DNA of 64,000 bases from Candidatus Scalindua sp. (lineage in GTDB: Bacteria > Planctomycetota > Brocadiia > Brocadiales > Scalinduaceae), in the NCBI GenBank assembly GCA_031316155.1, contig JALDRB010000016.1, forward strand, positions 17,861-81,860, given 5' to 3'. Under the pieces are notes generated by a model, which saw nothing but the letters and a program-made list of their open reading frames with translations, was not told the DNA's origin and searched no databases. How positions within the stretch are numbered: the first letter of the stretch is position 1; each line of letters opens with the position of its first letter. Made by a program: the position numbers and the translations under genes. Shown here piece by piece: positions 29,737 through 37,506 of this stretch.

Positions 29737-30411
29737 ATGAAAAATGTAATGGGAATTATTTTATTATCAATGATAGTCTTGTTCGCGGGATGCTCTCAAA
29801 CATACCAGGCTCGCAAAGTAGCAGATACATCTGGATTTCTTGGAGATTATTCAATGCTTCAAGAGGGAGAAAAAGGAGAAGCTCAACTCAGATATATAAA
29901 TCCTGATGCCGATTTTGCGGCATATGACAAGGTTATGGTTGATCCTGTCGCAGTCTGGTGCAGTAAGGATTCTAAAATTCCACAAGAAGAGCTCCAGAAT
30001 CTCGCCAGCCATCTGCATTACAAGGTCATTTCCAAGCTCGAGGAGGATTACAAGATCGTCCAAACACCGGGTCCCGGAGTAATGCGTATCAGTGCTGCGC
30101 TCACCGAGGCTAAAAAATCTAAAGTTGCGCTGAATACCATTACTACCATAGTACCTCAGGCCCGCCTCATGTCAGGCGTCAAGAAATTAGCCACAGGCAC
30201 CAATTCTTTTGTGGGTGAGGCCAGTGTTGAGTGCAAGATTACTGATTCAAGTACTGGCGAAATGCTTGCGGCTGCGATAGACCGTCGGGCTGGTGGTAAA
30301 ACCCTCAAAGGATCCACGAATGCCTGGGATGATGTGGAGCAGGCTTTTCAGCACTGGGCTGACATACTGAGCCAGAGACTTCGTGAAATGCGTACCGTGA
30401 AACAATATTAG
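29737..30411 (+). CDS. DUF3313-type lipoprotein
   Basis: The 224-residue protein has a lipoprotein signal with lipobox LFAGC (Cys19). It begins SGFLGDYSMLQEGEKGEAQL and YINPDADFAAYDKVMVDPVA, and ends with a conserved block WDDVEQAFQHWADILSQRLR. This is the DUF3313 family of bacterial lipoproteins, whose function is unknown. A GAAAGGGGAA Shine-Dalgarno-like sequence precedes ATG 29737. It ends a run of five exported or lipid-anchored proteins after mlaD. Confidence 0.82.
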   Translation: MKNVMGIILLSMIVLFAGCSQTYQARKVADTSGFLGDYSMLQEGEKGEAQLRYINPDADFAAYDKVMVDPVAVWCSKDSKIPQEELQNLASHLHYKVISKLEEDYKIVQTPGPGVMRISAALTEAKKSKVALNTITTIVPQARLMSGVKKLATGTNSFVGEASVECKITDSSTGEMLAAAIDRRAGGKTLKGSTNAWDDVEQAFQHWADILSQRLREMRTVKQY

Positions 30412-30498
30412 GTTCAGAGTAATATTTCATGAGTGTAATGAAAACAGGATTTTACCATTTTTGATCTATTTTGTTGGTTTTGCAGTTTGTGATCGTAG

Positions 30499-30540
30499 CT
30501 CCGGTTGTGGCAGAAATTACAACGATCGGCACAACCGGAG
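30499..30540. other. Perfect 11 bp stem-loop between convergent genes
   Basis: CTCCGGTTGTG at 30499-30509 pairs with CACAACCGGAG at 30530-30540 across a 20-base loop. It lies between the DUF3313 gene (+) and atpG (-), where a bidirectional terminator would be useful, but no T run follows on either side. The rest of 30412-30804 is AT-rich with no gene seen. Confidence 0.45.
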
Positions 30541-30804
30541 TGCCTTACTCCTGGTCACGCAGCTGATCCAGAAATGAGATCAGCCCCTGTTGAAACAAAT
30601 AGAAACTCTCGGCTTATTCTTTAATTAACACCTATCCTCCTCTTTCGACTCAACTTCCTTAATTCCCTCAAAGGCAGCACCGATTTAGAAACAACAATAA
30701 TTGTTACAATTTCTATTATAAAAGAAAAGTCAATACAAAACCAATAAGAAGATTAACGAAACAGAAAAAATGGTGATGGAAAATGATCTGTGAATGAAGA
30801 TGTT

Positions 30805-31692
30805 CTATTCTTCTTTTGTTCTCAATGCCTCGAAGCCTGACACAATGTCCAGGAGTTCGCTGGTAATTGAACTCTGGCGTTCACTGCGGTAGATGGCGTT
30901 GAGCTGTTCGAGCCGTTCTTCAATATTTTTCTCTGCTGACTGCATGGACAGCAGGCGGGCAGCATTTTCGCACGCCATAGATTCCGCAAATGCCCGGTAA
31001 ATGGAGATAAACATGTACTGACGGAACAGCGCTGAAAAAAGTGCATCTTTTTCCATGGTAAATGATGGTAGTGAACGGGAAGACCATTTTTTTTGTCTGA
31101 TTGATTCTATCCACTCCCGGTCAATGGGAAGGAGAGTCATGGAGTGAGGCTGATACGAAAGCTGTGACAGCAGTTTATGGTGAAAGAGAATTACTCTGTT
31201 GATTTTTCCGGTTGTCTGCAGATCGGTGATTGCCATTACTATCTGCTGAACTGTCAGAGTTACGCCTGCAAGCGATCCCGGCAGAGTAAATACGTTAGCA
31301 ACCTTCTGCTTTCTCTCTTCAAGCGATGCGAGTGCACGCGCACCTATGCATACGGTGGTACGGTTTTTTGCTATTTTCCCGCTTTCAATCTCCTTTAGCG
31401 CGTAGTCTGCAATCTGCTCATTAAAACCTCCGCAAAGCCCCTGATCCGAACCGAATACAACGGCGTAGAGTCCACATCTACTCTCTTCCTTCTGTTCCAG
31501 CGCAGCGACCGTTTCACCGCTCAGTACAACCTGGAATCCCATTTCAACGGACCGGTAGTAATCACCCGTAGACTCAACGGCCTGTTCAAAATGGTGAATG
31601 TTCACGGCAGACAATGTCCGCATGGTTTTTACTATATCCCGAAGGTCTTCCGCGCTTTTAATGCTTCTTCTGATGGTTTTAATGGTTTGCAT
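30805..31692 (-). CDS. atpG: N-ATPase gamma subunit
   Basis: The 295-residue F1 gamma (central stalk) subunit has the terminal helices that form the rotor coiled coil: MQTIKTIRRSIKSAEDLRDI and VKTMRTLSAVNIHHFEQAV at the N-terminus, and ITSELLDIVSGFEAL at the C-terminus. The middle has FGSDQGLCGGFNEQIADYAL. The motif around the last helix is divergent from canonical F-type gamma, as expected for N-ATPases. It is the terminal gene of the atpDCQRBEFAG set but lies 8.7 kb from atpA, beyond a block of defence-type genes. The Shine-Dalgarno sequence is weak, and no obvious promoter was found immediately upstream. Confidence 0.92.
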   Translation of the reverse strand: MQTIKTIRRSIKSAEDLRDIVKTMRTLSAVNIHHFEQAVESTGDYYRSVEMGFQVVLSGETVAALEQKEESRCGLYAVVFGSDQGLCGGFNEQIADYALKEIESGKIAKNRTTVCIGARALASLEERKQKVANVFTLPGSLAGVTLTVQQIVMAITDLQTTGKINRVILFHHKLLSQLSYQPHSMTLLPIDREWIESIRQKKWSSRSLPSFTMEKDALFSALFRQYMFISIYRAFAESMACENAARLLSMQSAEKNIEERLEQLNAIYRSERQSSITSELLDIVSGFEALRTKEE

Positions 31693-31739
31693 GCTCTATA
31701 TTTTAGTGTAGGAGTCAGTTAAATTCCATAATATTTCAT

Positions 31740-31771
31740 GTAAAACCGAAAACCAAATCTGTTTTAGTATA
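31740..31771 (+). repeat. Family A MITE, right-end fragment (copy 4)
   Basis: Only the right terminus remains: GTAAAACCGAAAACCAAATC through GTTTTAGTATA. It lies about 48 bases upstream of the atpG start, at one edge of the foreign block. No matching left end is seen at the other edge (40313-40450). The remainder of 31693-32001 shows no gene. Confidence 0.75.
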
Positions 31772-32001
31772 TCATGCAAATTTGAATAAAACAATCTGGC
31801 CTTCAGAAAGCATTAAAAACTTTCCTTACTCATATCGTATTCTTCTTACAAATAATATCAATACCAAAATCTGTAAGTTGTATAATAAAAACATAATTTC
31901 CCATCACTATAGTTACTCTCCGTTTTGTATTGTAAGGTTTCTTTTTCTGTCACAACCTGCTTACTTCATACTGTTCGTTAATGAAATTGAAAACTTAATC
32001 C

Positions 32002-32670
32002 TTATTCACCTAAATTTTCCAAAACGGTTATCCATTCATTAAAATGGTGACATTCAGAACGCATCGTGTTAATACCTATACGATGCGCAATAGTTGCTCC
32101 ATAAAAAACCTTTTCATATCGAGGGAAAATATCAAGAAGACGCTTTGACGGCGCTGTTTCGGGATTATCATTAATTTCTTCAGGAGAGGAGAAAGAGTTT
32201 CTAATTCTATTAATCTCATTTTCTCGATCTTGTGCATTCAATGTTCTGGCAATAATGGAAGGAGAACTAAACAGGAGTCCTTCAAATTCATGTAGGGATA
32301 AATAGCCTAATAAACGTCTATTATCGATGTCATTTTTAAATGCCTCTTCAACAAACCGCACTTTCTCCTGTGGTGCACCCCTTGCTTCACTACGTCCTGG
32401 AAAATCATTCGGCAAACCATAAAGATCAAACATTGTTGTAACAAGTTCCGCACTACTGTCGTTAAGCAACCTCAGAATATCCCTACGGATTCTCTTGTAA
32501 GATACTATTCCTCCTTTAAAATCCGGGCCACTTTTTACCCGTTTTGTTGAAACAATAATCGGTATTAATGAAACATGATATTTCAGAAGATGTTCCTGGA
32601 GGACTCTTTTGACAAAAGACTCTTCTGTCTGTCCTTCTACGAGCACAAGAGCCTTCTTTACGATATTTAT
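32002..32670 (-). CDS. DUF4276 family protein (TOPRIM-like), partner of an AAA ATPase
   Basis: About 222 residues. It opens with VLVEGQTEESFVKRVLQEHL and has MFDLYGLPNDFPG near the middle and LHEFEGLLFSSPSII later. These acidic motifs (E in VEGQTE, D in MFDLYG) fit the TOPRIM-like fold proposed for DUF4276. The start is unusual. An AGGAGG lies 6 bases before an ATA codon at 32670 that overlaps the TAA stop of the upstream ATPase as ATAA. The only other in-frame option nearby is a TTG at 32700 inside the ATPase gene. The pair is arranged as one transcriptional unit. Similar ATPase + TOPRIM pairs act in phage defence; function here is inferred. Confidence 0.8.
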   Translation of the reverse strand: MNIVKKALVLVEGQTEESFVKRVLQEHLLKYHVSLIPIIVSTKRVKSGPDFKGGIVSYKRIRRDILRLLNDSSAELVTTMFDLYGLPNDFPGRSEARGAPQEKVRFVEEAFKNDIDNRRLLGYLSLHEFEGLLFSSPSIIARTLNAQDRENEINRIRNSFSSPEEINDNPETAPSKRLLDIFPRYEKVFYGATIAHRIGINTMRSECHHFNEWITVLENLGE

Positions 32671-33758
32671 GGTCGTCCTCCTAATATGTTCTTCTCCCAA
32701 AGATCACCAAGCCCATATTCCTCAAGACAGTCTGTCATATCTGGCCTATCGAGACGGCAGAAAACACTTTGGCCCTTTTCTCGATCAACAACGACAATAT
32801 CATCAGGTTCAAACTGGTTTACCAGTGTAACCGATTGTGTAGCAACAATGATTTGTGCACATTTTGAGGTTGATCGTAATAAACCAGCTAGAACAGCAAT
32901 AGCATAAGGGTGCAACCCTAATTCCGGTTCATCCAGCAATATGATAGACGGCAGTTTTGATTCTGGCTGGAGTAAAAGTGTTGCAAGACATATAAAACGT
33001 AAGGTCCCATCTGACAAGGCTGAAGCATTAAAATAGTCATCACACCCTTTTTCCTTCCACTCAAGAAGAATTTTGTCCTCATTGAGTTGTGAAGGATGCA
33101 GATTAAAACGGTCGAAAAAAGGAGCCACCATTCGCACCGCATCCTGGATATTTTCAAAACGATCAGGATGTTTTTTCTCAAGCAGGTATAAGAAGGCTGC
33201 CAAATTTCTCGCATCATGTTGCAAAGTTTTATTGTCTGCTATATTACAGGTCTGTTTTACCTTTGCGCTTTCGCTGGTATCGTGAAAATGATATAATCTC
33301 CAACTATCAAGATATTCTGATACATACCGCGCTACACGTTTTTTGCTACCAGGAATTTCGGACTCCAAATGACCGCTTCCGATATATTCATTATAAGGCT
33401 TGGGGTATTTTTTTTTATCATGGATCAAGATATTCTCATTACTGAAATAGAAATTGTCTTCAGGAGTCGGAGAAAAGCTACATTCATAACCGTTAACTCC
33501 ACCTTTAAAAGACAACTTGAAGGACATTTCTTCTGATGTCTTTCGCCCAAAATAGAGTATGCTATCAGCACCTCCGGATGCAGCAGTAAAATTTTGAAGA
33601 TTCCCTTTAATAACCTGGTTCAAAAACTTAAAAATCCCTACAAAATTTGATTTTCCTACTCCGTTCGCACCTATAAAGATATTCAATGATTTAAGGTCAA
33701 AGTTCAAGCTGTGAATTGATTTAAAATTTCTGATTTCTAAATGATCCAGCGTGTTCAT
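32667..33758 (-). CDS. AAA/ABC-type ATPase (OLD/AAA_21-like), defence-type
   Basis: The 363-residue protein has an SMC/ABC-like ATPase head. The N-terminal segment is HLEIRNFKSIHSLNFDLKSL, Walker A is FIGANGVGKSNFVGIFKFL (GANGVGKS near residue 32), a signature-like region is SALSDGTLRFICLATLLLQP, and Walker B is SIILLDEPELGLHPYAIAVL. A D-loop/H-loop segment IIVATQSVTLVNQF follows. This is the AAA_21/AAA_15 group found in OLD nucleases and in two-gene anti-phage systems. It lacks a nuclease domain of its own; the overlapping downstream DUF4276 gene is the likely effector partner. ATG 33758 has only weak upstream signals. Confidence 0.85.
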   Translation of the reverse strand: MNTLDHLEIRNFKSIHSLNFDLKSLNIFIGANGVGKSNFVGIFKFLNQVIKGNLQNFTAASGGADSILYFGRKTSEEMSFKLSFKGGVNGYECSFSPTPEDNFYFSNENILIHDKKKYPKPYNEYIGSGHLESEIPGSKKRVARYVSEYLDSWRLYHFHDTSESAKVKQTCNIADNKTLQHDARNLAAFLYLLEKKHPDRFENIQDAVRMVAPFFDRFNLHPSQLNEDKILLEWKEKGCDDYFNASALSDGTLRFICLATLLLQPESKLPSIILLDEPELGLHPYAIAVLAGLLRSTSKCAQIIVATQSVTLVNQFEPDDIVVVDREKGQSVFCRLDRPDMTDCLEEYGLGDLWEKNILGGRP

Positions 33759-34355
33759 TTTTTTTACTATATAAACATTGTTAAAAAGAATTTCCTAAAA
33801 AAAGTAACTATAATCTGAATCCATTTGTTTTATCATTTTATGCATCAAAAACAGGGAGAGCAAGAAGGAATTTGTTCGTATCGTGGACAAAATTAAATTG
33901 CCTCCCTACTTCCATTTTAGCGATTACGTGTATACTAACTTTAAGCATCAGGTCTTCCCTTTCTGAATAATCTGAAATTCCACCTGATGCCCCATTAAGG
34001 GTTTATGCAACAGGCTCGCAGGCAAACCTTTATAATAGTATCCGCATTGTATCTGCTCTAATAGCTTCAATCAATTCTATCTATTTTGGTTAATTCCAGC
34101 ACATAATTAGCACAAATACTAACTAACCTTATATACAATACTCAAGGAATTTTCTCAATTAACATGCTTGACATACTATCCTTGTATTTATAAAGTACAA
34201 CTCTGATACAGATAACGTCTTGAATATTTGCTAAATTGAATAACATTACAATAGTGATGATATGCAGGTCATTATAATTACTTGCAGAAGAGAATCACAG
34301 TAAATACTGTTTTGGAGCGGGTTCGTCAGAGGGCAAAGGAGAAATAAAAGAAGAT
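33759..34355. other. Non-coding gap between the divergent ATPase and mod genes
   Basis: About 600 bases without a convincing gene. One inverted pair, GCATCAGGT at 33945 and ACCTGATGC at 33982, could form a 9 bp stem with a 28-base loop. The rest is AT-rich and should contain promoters for the divergent ATPase (-) and mod (+) genes. An AAGGAG precedes the mod start at 34356. Confidence 0.4.
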
Positions 34356-36865
34356 ATGGCGAAAAAAACTTCTAAAAAAAAGATAGAACAATACGACCAC
34401 TCAGATAAGGAACGAGTCAATAACCCTCATGTGGGTTTGGTGACTCCCAGTTCTGATCCCGATACAGGAGCAAAGAAAACCTACGAGTATGATCCGCACC
34501 TTGATCCGCAATTGAAATGGGCAGGGAAAACTGAACATACAAGTTTTGAAGTGCCTACGGTAAGCCTGCATGTACACGAACGCATCGACCCGAAAACCAT
34601 CATAGACACGGTTAAAAAAGAAAAAGTTGAAGATCGGCAGATGAGTCTGTTTGCCGAACAGAAACCCCTGCGAGAGGCCATTGATTTCTACAAGCATAAA
34701 GAGGGTTGGACAAATAGACTGATAGCCGGGGATAGCCTGCTGGTGATGAACTCCCTGCTGGAAAAAGAGGGCATGGCCGGCAAGGTGCAGATGGTCTATT
34801 TTGACCCACCTTATGGAATTAAATACGGCAGCAACTTTCAGCCTTTCGTCAACAAGCGTGATGTGAAGGACGGAAAAGATGAAGACCTGTCAGTCGAACC
34901 GGAAATGATCAAGGCATTTCGCGATACCTGGGAGTTGGGAATTCATTCGTATCTTACCTATCTGCGTGACCGTTTGCTTCTGACGAGGGAATTACTGCAT
35001 GAAAGCGGAAGTGTGTTTGTGCAGATAAGTGATGAGAATGTGCATCATGTCAGAGAAATAATGGATGAGGTGTTTGGTGTGGGGAATTTTGTAAATAATA
35101 TTTGTTTTCAAACCACACCTTATGCCACAAGTAATACGCTTCCAGTCGTAAATGATTATTTGGTTTGGTACGCGAAAGACAAAACGAAAATTAAATATAG
35201 ACAGCTCTTTAAGGATAAGGAAGAAATTTCGAGTATAAGTTTGTACCGATTTGCTCTTTCACCAGACGGCAAAAGCTATCGTCCATTAACTAAAAAAGAA
35301 CTTGAAACAAATACAGTACAAAATGGTTGGCCGAGATATCGACTTGTTTCCTTAGTTTCACAAGGTGCATCAAGTAAACCTGAACCTTTTGAATTTGAAG
35401 GTAAGACATATTTTCCACCATCAAATAGCCACTGGAAAGTAAAACCTGAAAAACTGCACAATGTCGCTACGCAGAACCGTATTCAAACCACAACTAATTC
35501 TATCCAATTTAGGAGCTTCATTGATGATTTTCCCATTTCAATGACGCACAATCTTTGGACGGATACTATTACAGGAAGCTTTACTGATCCAAAAAATATG
35601 TAGTTCAAACAAACGGTAAAGTGATTGAACGTTGCCTCTTAATGGCCACAGGCCCAGGCGATTTAGTTTTAGACATCACCTGTGGAAGCGGTACAACTGC
35701 ATATGTCGCTGAGCAATGGGGAAGGCGTTGGATAACCTGTGATACCTCACGAGTATCCCTTACCCTAACCAAGCAACGATTGATGATCGCCAATTTCGAT
35801 TATTACAAATTAGCCCACCCCAGCGAAGGCGTTGGCAGTGGTTTTGAGTACAAAACCGTTCCTCACATCACCCTGAAAAGCATTGCCAACAATGAACCTC
35901 CGGCAACTGAGACGCTCTATGACCAGCCTTTTATTGACAATAAAAAAACCCGCATTACCGGCCCCTTCACCGTCGAAGCCGTGCCTGCGCCTTATGCCAA
36001 AGGTTTTGATGAACTGGAACAGGAGGACTGTGGTTCCGATACTTCCATCGCCCGAACAGGCGAAACCCTGCGCCAGAGCGAATGGAGGGATGAATTGCTG
36101 CGTGCAGGGGTGAGGGCAAAAGGCGGTAATATCATTCAATTTACACGAGTTGAACCCATGGCAGGCACTAAATATATTCAGGCGGAAGCAGAAACAAAAC
36201 TGTCCCCCTCTGGAGGGGGTAAGGGGGAGGAGCCAAAACGGGTATTGGTGGTTTTTGGGCCGGAACATGCGCCGCTGGAACAACGCATGGTAGAAAATGC
36301 CTGGCAGGAGGCGAGAGCCTTAAAGCCGGACATGCTCTTGTTCTGCGCTTTTCAGTTTGACGAAGAAGCTGCAAAGGATATTGACGAATTAACGCCTGCT
36401 ATTGCCGGTATGCAACTGCTCAAGGCCCAGATGAACGCCGATCTGCTTACGGACGATTTGCGTAAAAAACGCAGCAGCAATGAAAGTTTCTGGCTGGTGG
36501 GACAGCCGGATATTAAAATCCACAAACGCAAAAACGGCAAAGTACAGGTGGAAGTTATGGGCTTTGACTACTACAATCCCAAAACGGGCAATGTTGAAAG
36601 CGGCGGCAAAAAGAATATTGCCATGTGGATGCTGGATACGGATTACGACAATCGTTCTCTTTTTCCTTCACAGGTATTCTTCCCCATGGCCGGCAGTGGT
36701 GATGGCTGGGATAAACTCGCCAGGAATTTAAAAGCAGAAATTGACGAAGAAAAGATTGAATCGTTCAAAGGCACTATCTCGCTTCCTTTTAAACCGGGCA
36801 GCGCTGTTGCGGTAAAAATCATTGATGACCGGGGAATTGAAAGTTTAAGAGTAATAAACATGTAA
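34356..36865 (+). pseudogene. Type III restriction-modification DNA methyltransferase (Mod), one frameshift
   Basis: This is a beta-class adenine methyltransferase of about 836 residues if one base is restored. Motif IV is VYFDPPYGIKYGSN (DPPY at 150-153); the target-recognition region follows; motif I (LVLDITCGSGTTAYVAEQWG) comes after it, the order typical of the beta class. The first frame ends at TAG 35601 just after GSFTDPKNM. The second, in another frame, reads YVVQTNGKVIERCLLMATGP. The break lies at a run of six A (35591-35596); seven A would restore the reading frame. The Mod subunit sets specificity for the type III enzyme. An unrelated GC-rich repeat has been added in frame near 36200. 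Confidence 0.9.
36198..36232 (+). repeat. GC-rich palindromic repeat inside mod
   Basis: CCCCCTCTGGAGGGGGTAAG lies within the mod coding frame and is translated as part of a LSPSGGGKGEEP segment. It is a simple inverted pair (CCCCCTC/GAGGGGG) of the type usually seen between genes, related in style to the C-rich repeats that flank the DUF559 gene just downstream. Confidence 0.6.
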
Positions 36866-36870
36866 CCTTG

Positions 36871-36947
36871 TGTCCCCCGCTGGCGAGGGAATCCGCCATA
36901 CAACTCTATATCCCCCGCAGGCGGGGGTGTCCGCAGGACGGGGGTGG
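36871..36947 (+). repeat. GC-rich palindromic repeats upstream of the DUF559 gene
   Basis: Two units are visible: GTCCCCCGCTGGCGAGGGAA and ATCCCCCGCAGGCGGGGGTG, followed by TCCGCAGGACGGGGGTGG. Each contains a CCCCCGC(T/A)GGCGGGG-like palindrome. They contrast sharply with the AT-rich surroundings. Confidence 0.75.
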
Positions 36948-36958
36948 AAAAAAGAAGA

Positions 36959-37402
36959 ATGAAAGCAGATAAATCCAACAACTACGCATACAACCACAAA
37001 TTACAGCCTTTTGCCAGTATACTTCGCAGGCGCATGACCAAATCAGAAGCGTGTATCTGGAAGTACGCGTTAAAGGCCAGAAAAATGAAAGGCTACCAAT
37101 TCCGCAGACAGAGGCCTGTATTGAATTATATTGCTGATTTTATGTGTAAGGAATTGAAATTGATCATTGAATTGGATGGAATCACACACCAATGGGAGGA
37201 GACATCTGTAAAAGATGAAAAAAGGAGTAAAGACCTGGAATCATCAGGTTTTATGGTAATACGCTTTACAGACAGTGAAGTATTAAATAATATGGAGGGA
37301 GTTATCTGGCGGATTGAAAAAGTGATAGAAGTTTTAGAAAGCTCCACCCCCTTAATCCCCCGCCAGCGGGGGACACAACGCGGCAGAAGCGGAAAGAATT
37401 AA
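36959..37402 (+). CDS. DUF559 endonuclease-like protein
   Basis: The 147-residue protein (ATG 36959; a GTG at 36944 lies in the upstream repeat) has the DUF559/Vsr-like core: ILRRRMTKSEACIWKYALKA, then YQFRRQRPVLNYIADFMC, LIIELDGITHQWEE, and SSGFMVIRFTDSEVLNN. The D...ExD pattern matches PD-(D/E)XK nucleases. Its last 20 residues (TPLIPRQRGTQRG and on) are encoded by a GC-rich repeat unit, so the natural end lies near residue 127. It lies between mod and res of the type III system, an unusual position. Its activity has not been established for most relatives. Confidence 0.8.
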   Translation: MKADKSNNYAYNHKLQPFASILRRRMTKSEACIWKYALKARKMKGYQFRRQRPVLNYIADFMCKELKLIIELDGITHQWEETSVKDEKRSKDLESSGFMVIRFTDSEVLNNMEGVIWRIEKVIEVLESSTPLIPRQRGTQRGRSGKN

Positions 37403-37440
37403 GAGAGGGGGTATAACCCGCCGTCAGCGGGGGACACAAA
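37344..37440 (+). repeat. GC-rich palindromic repeats at the 3' end of the DUF559 gene
   Basis: Two units, CCCCCTTAATCCCCCGCCAG followed by CGGGGGACACAA, and AACCCGCCGTCAGCGGGGGAC. They share the CCCCCGCxxGCGGGGGACAC core with the units upstream of DUF559. The first overlaps the end of that coding frame. The DUF559 gene is thus bracketed by the same repeat type on both sides. Confidence 0.75.
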
Positions 37441-37506
37441 GACCTAAACAGAAGTCCCCAAAAACGGATGCGGCAAGAAACAAATCCTGAATAAAGCGTC
37501 AACAAC

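Noticed and set aside
33945..33990. Terminal inverted repeat of an IS between the ATPase and mod genes
   Set aside because: The 9 bp pair is isolated, with no transposase and no matching ends elsewhere in the block.
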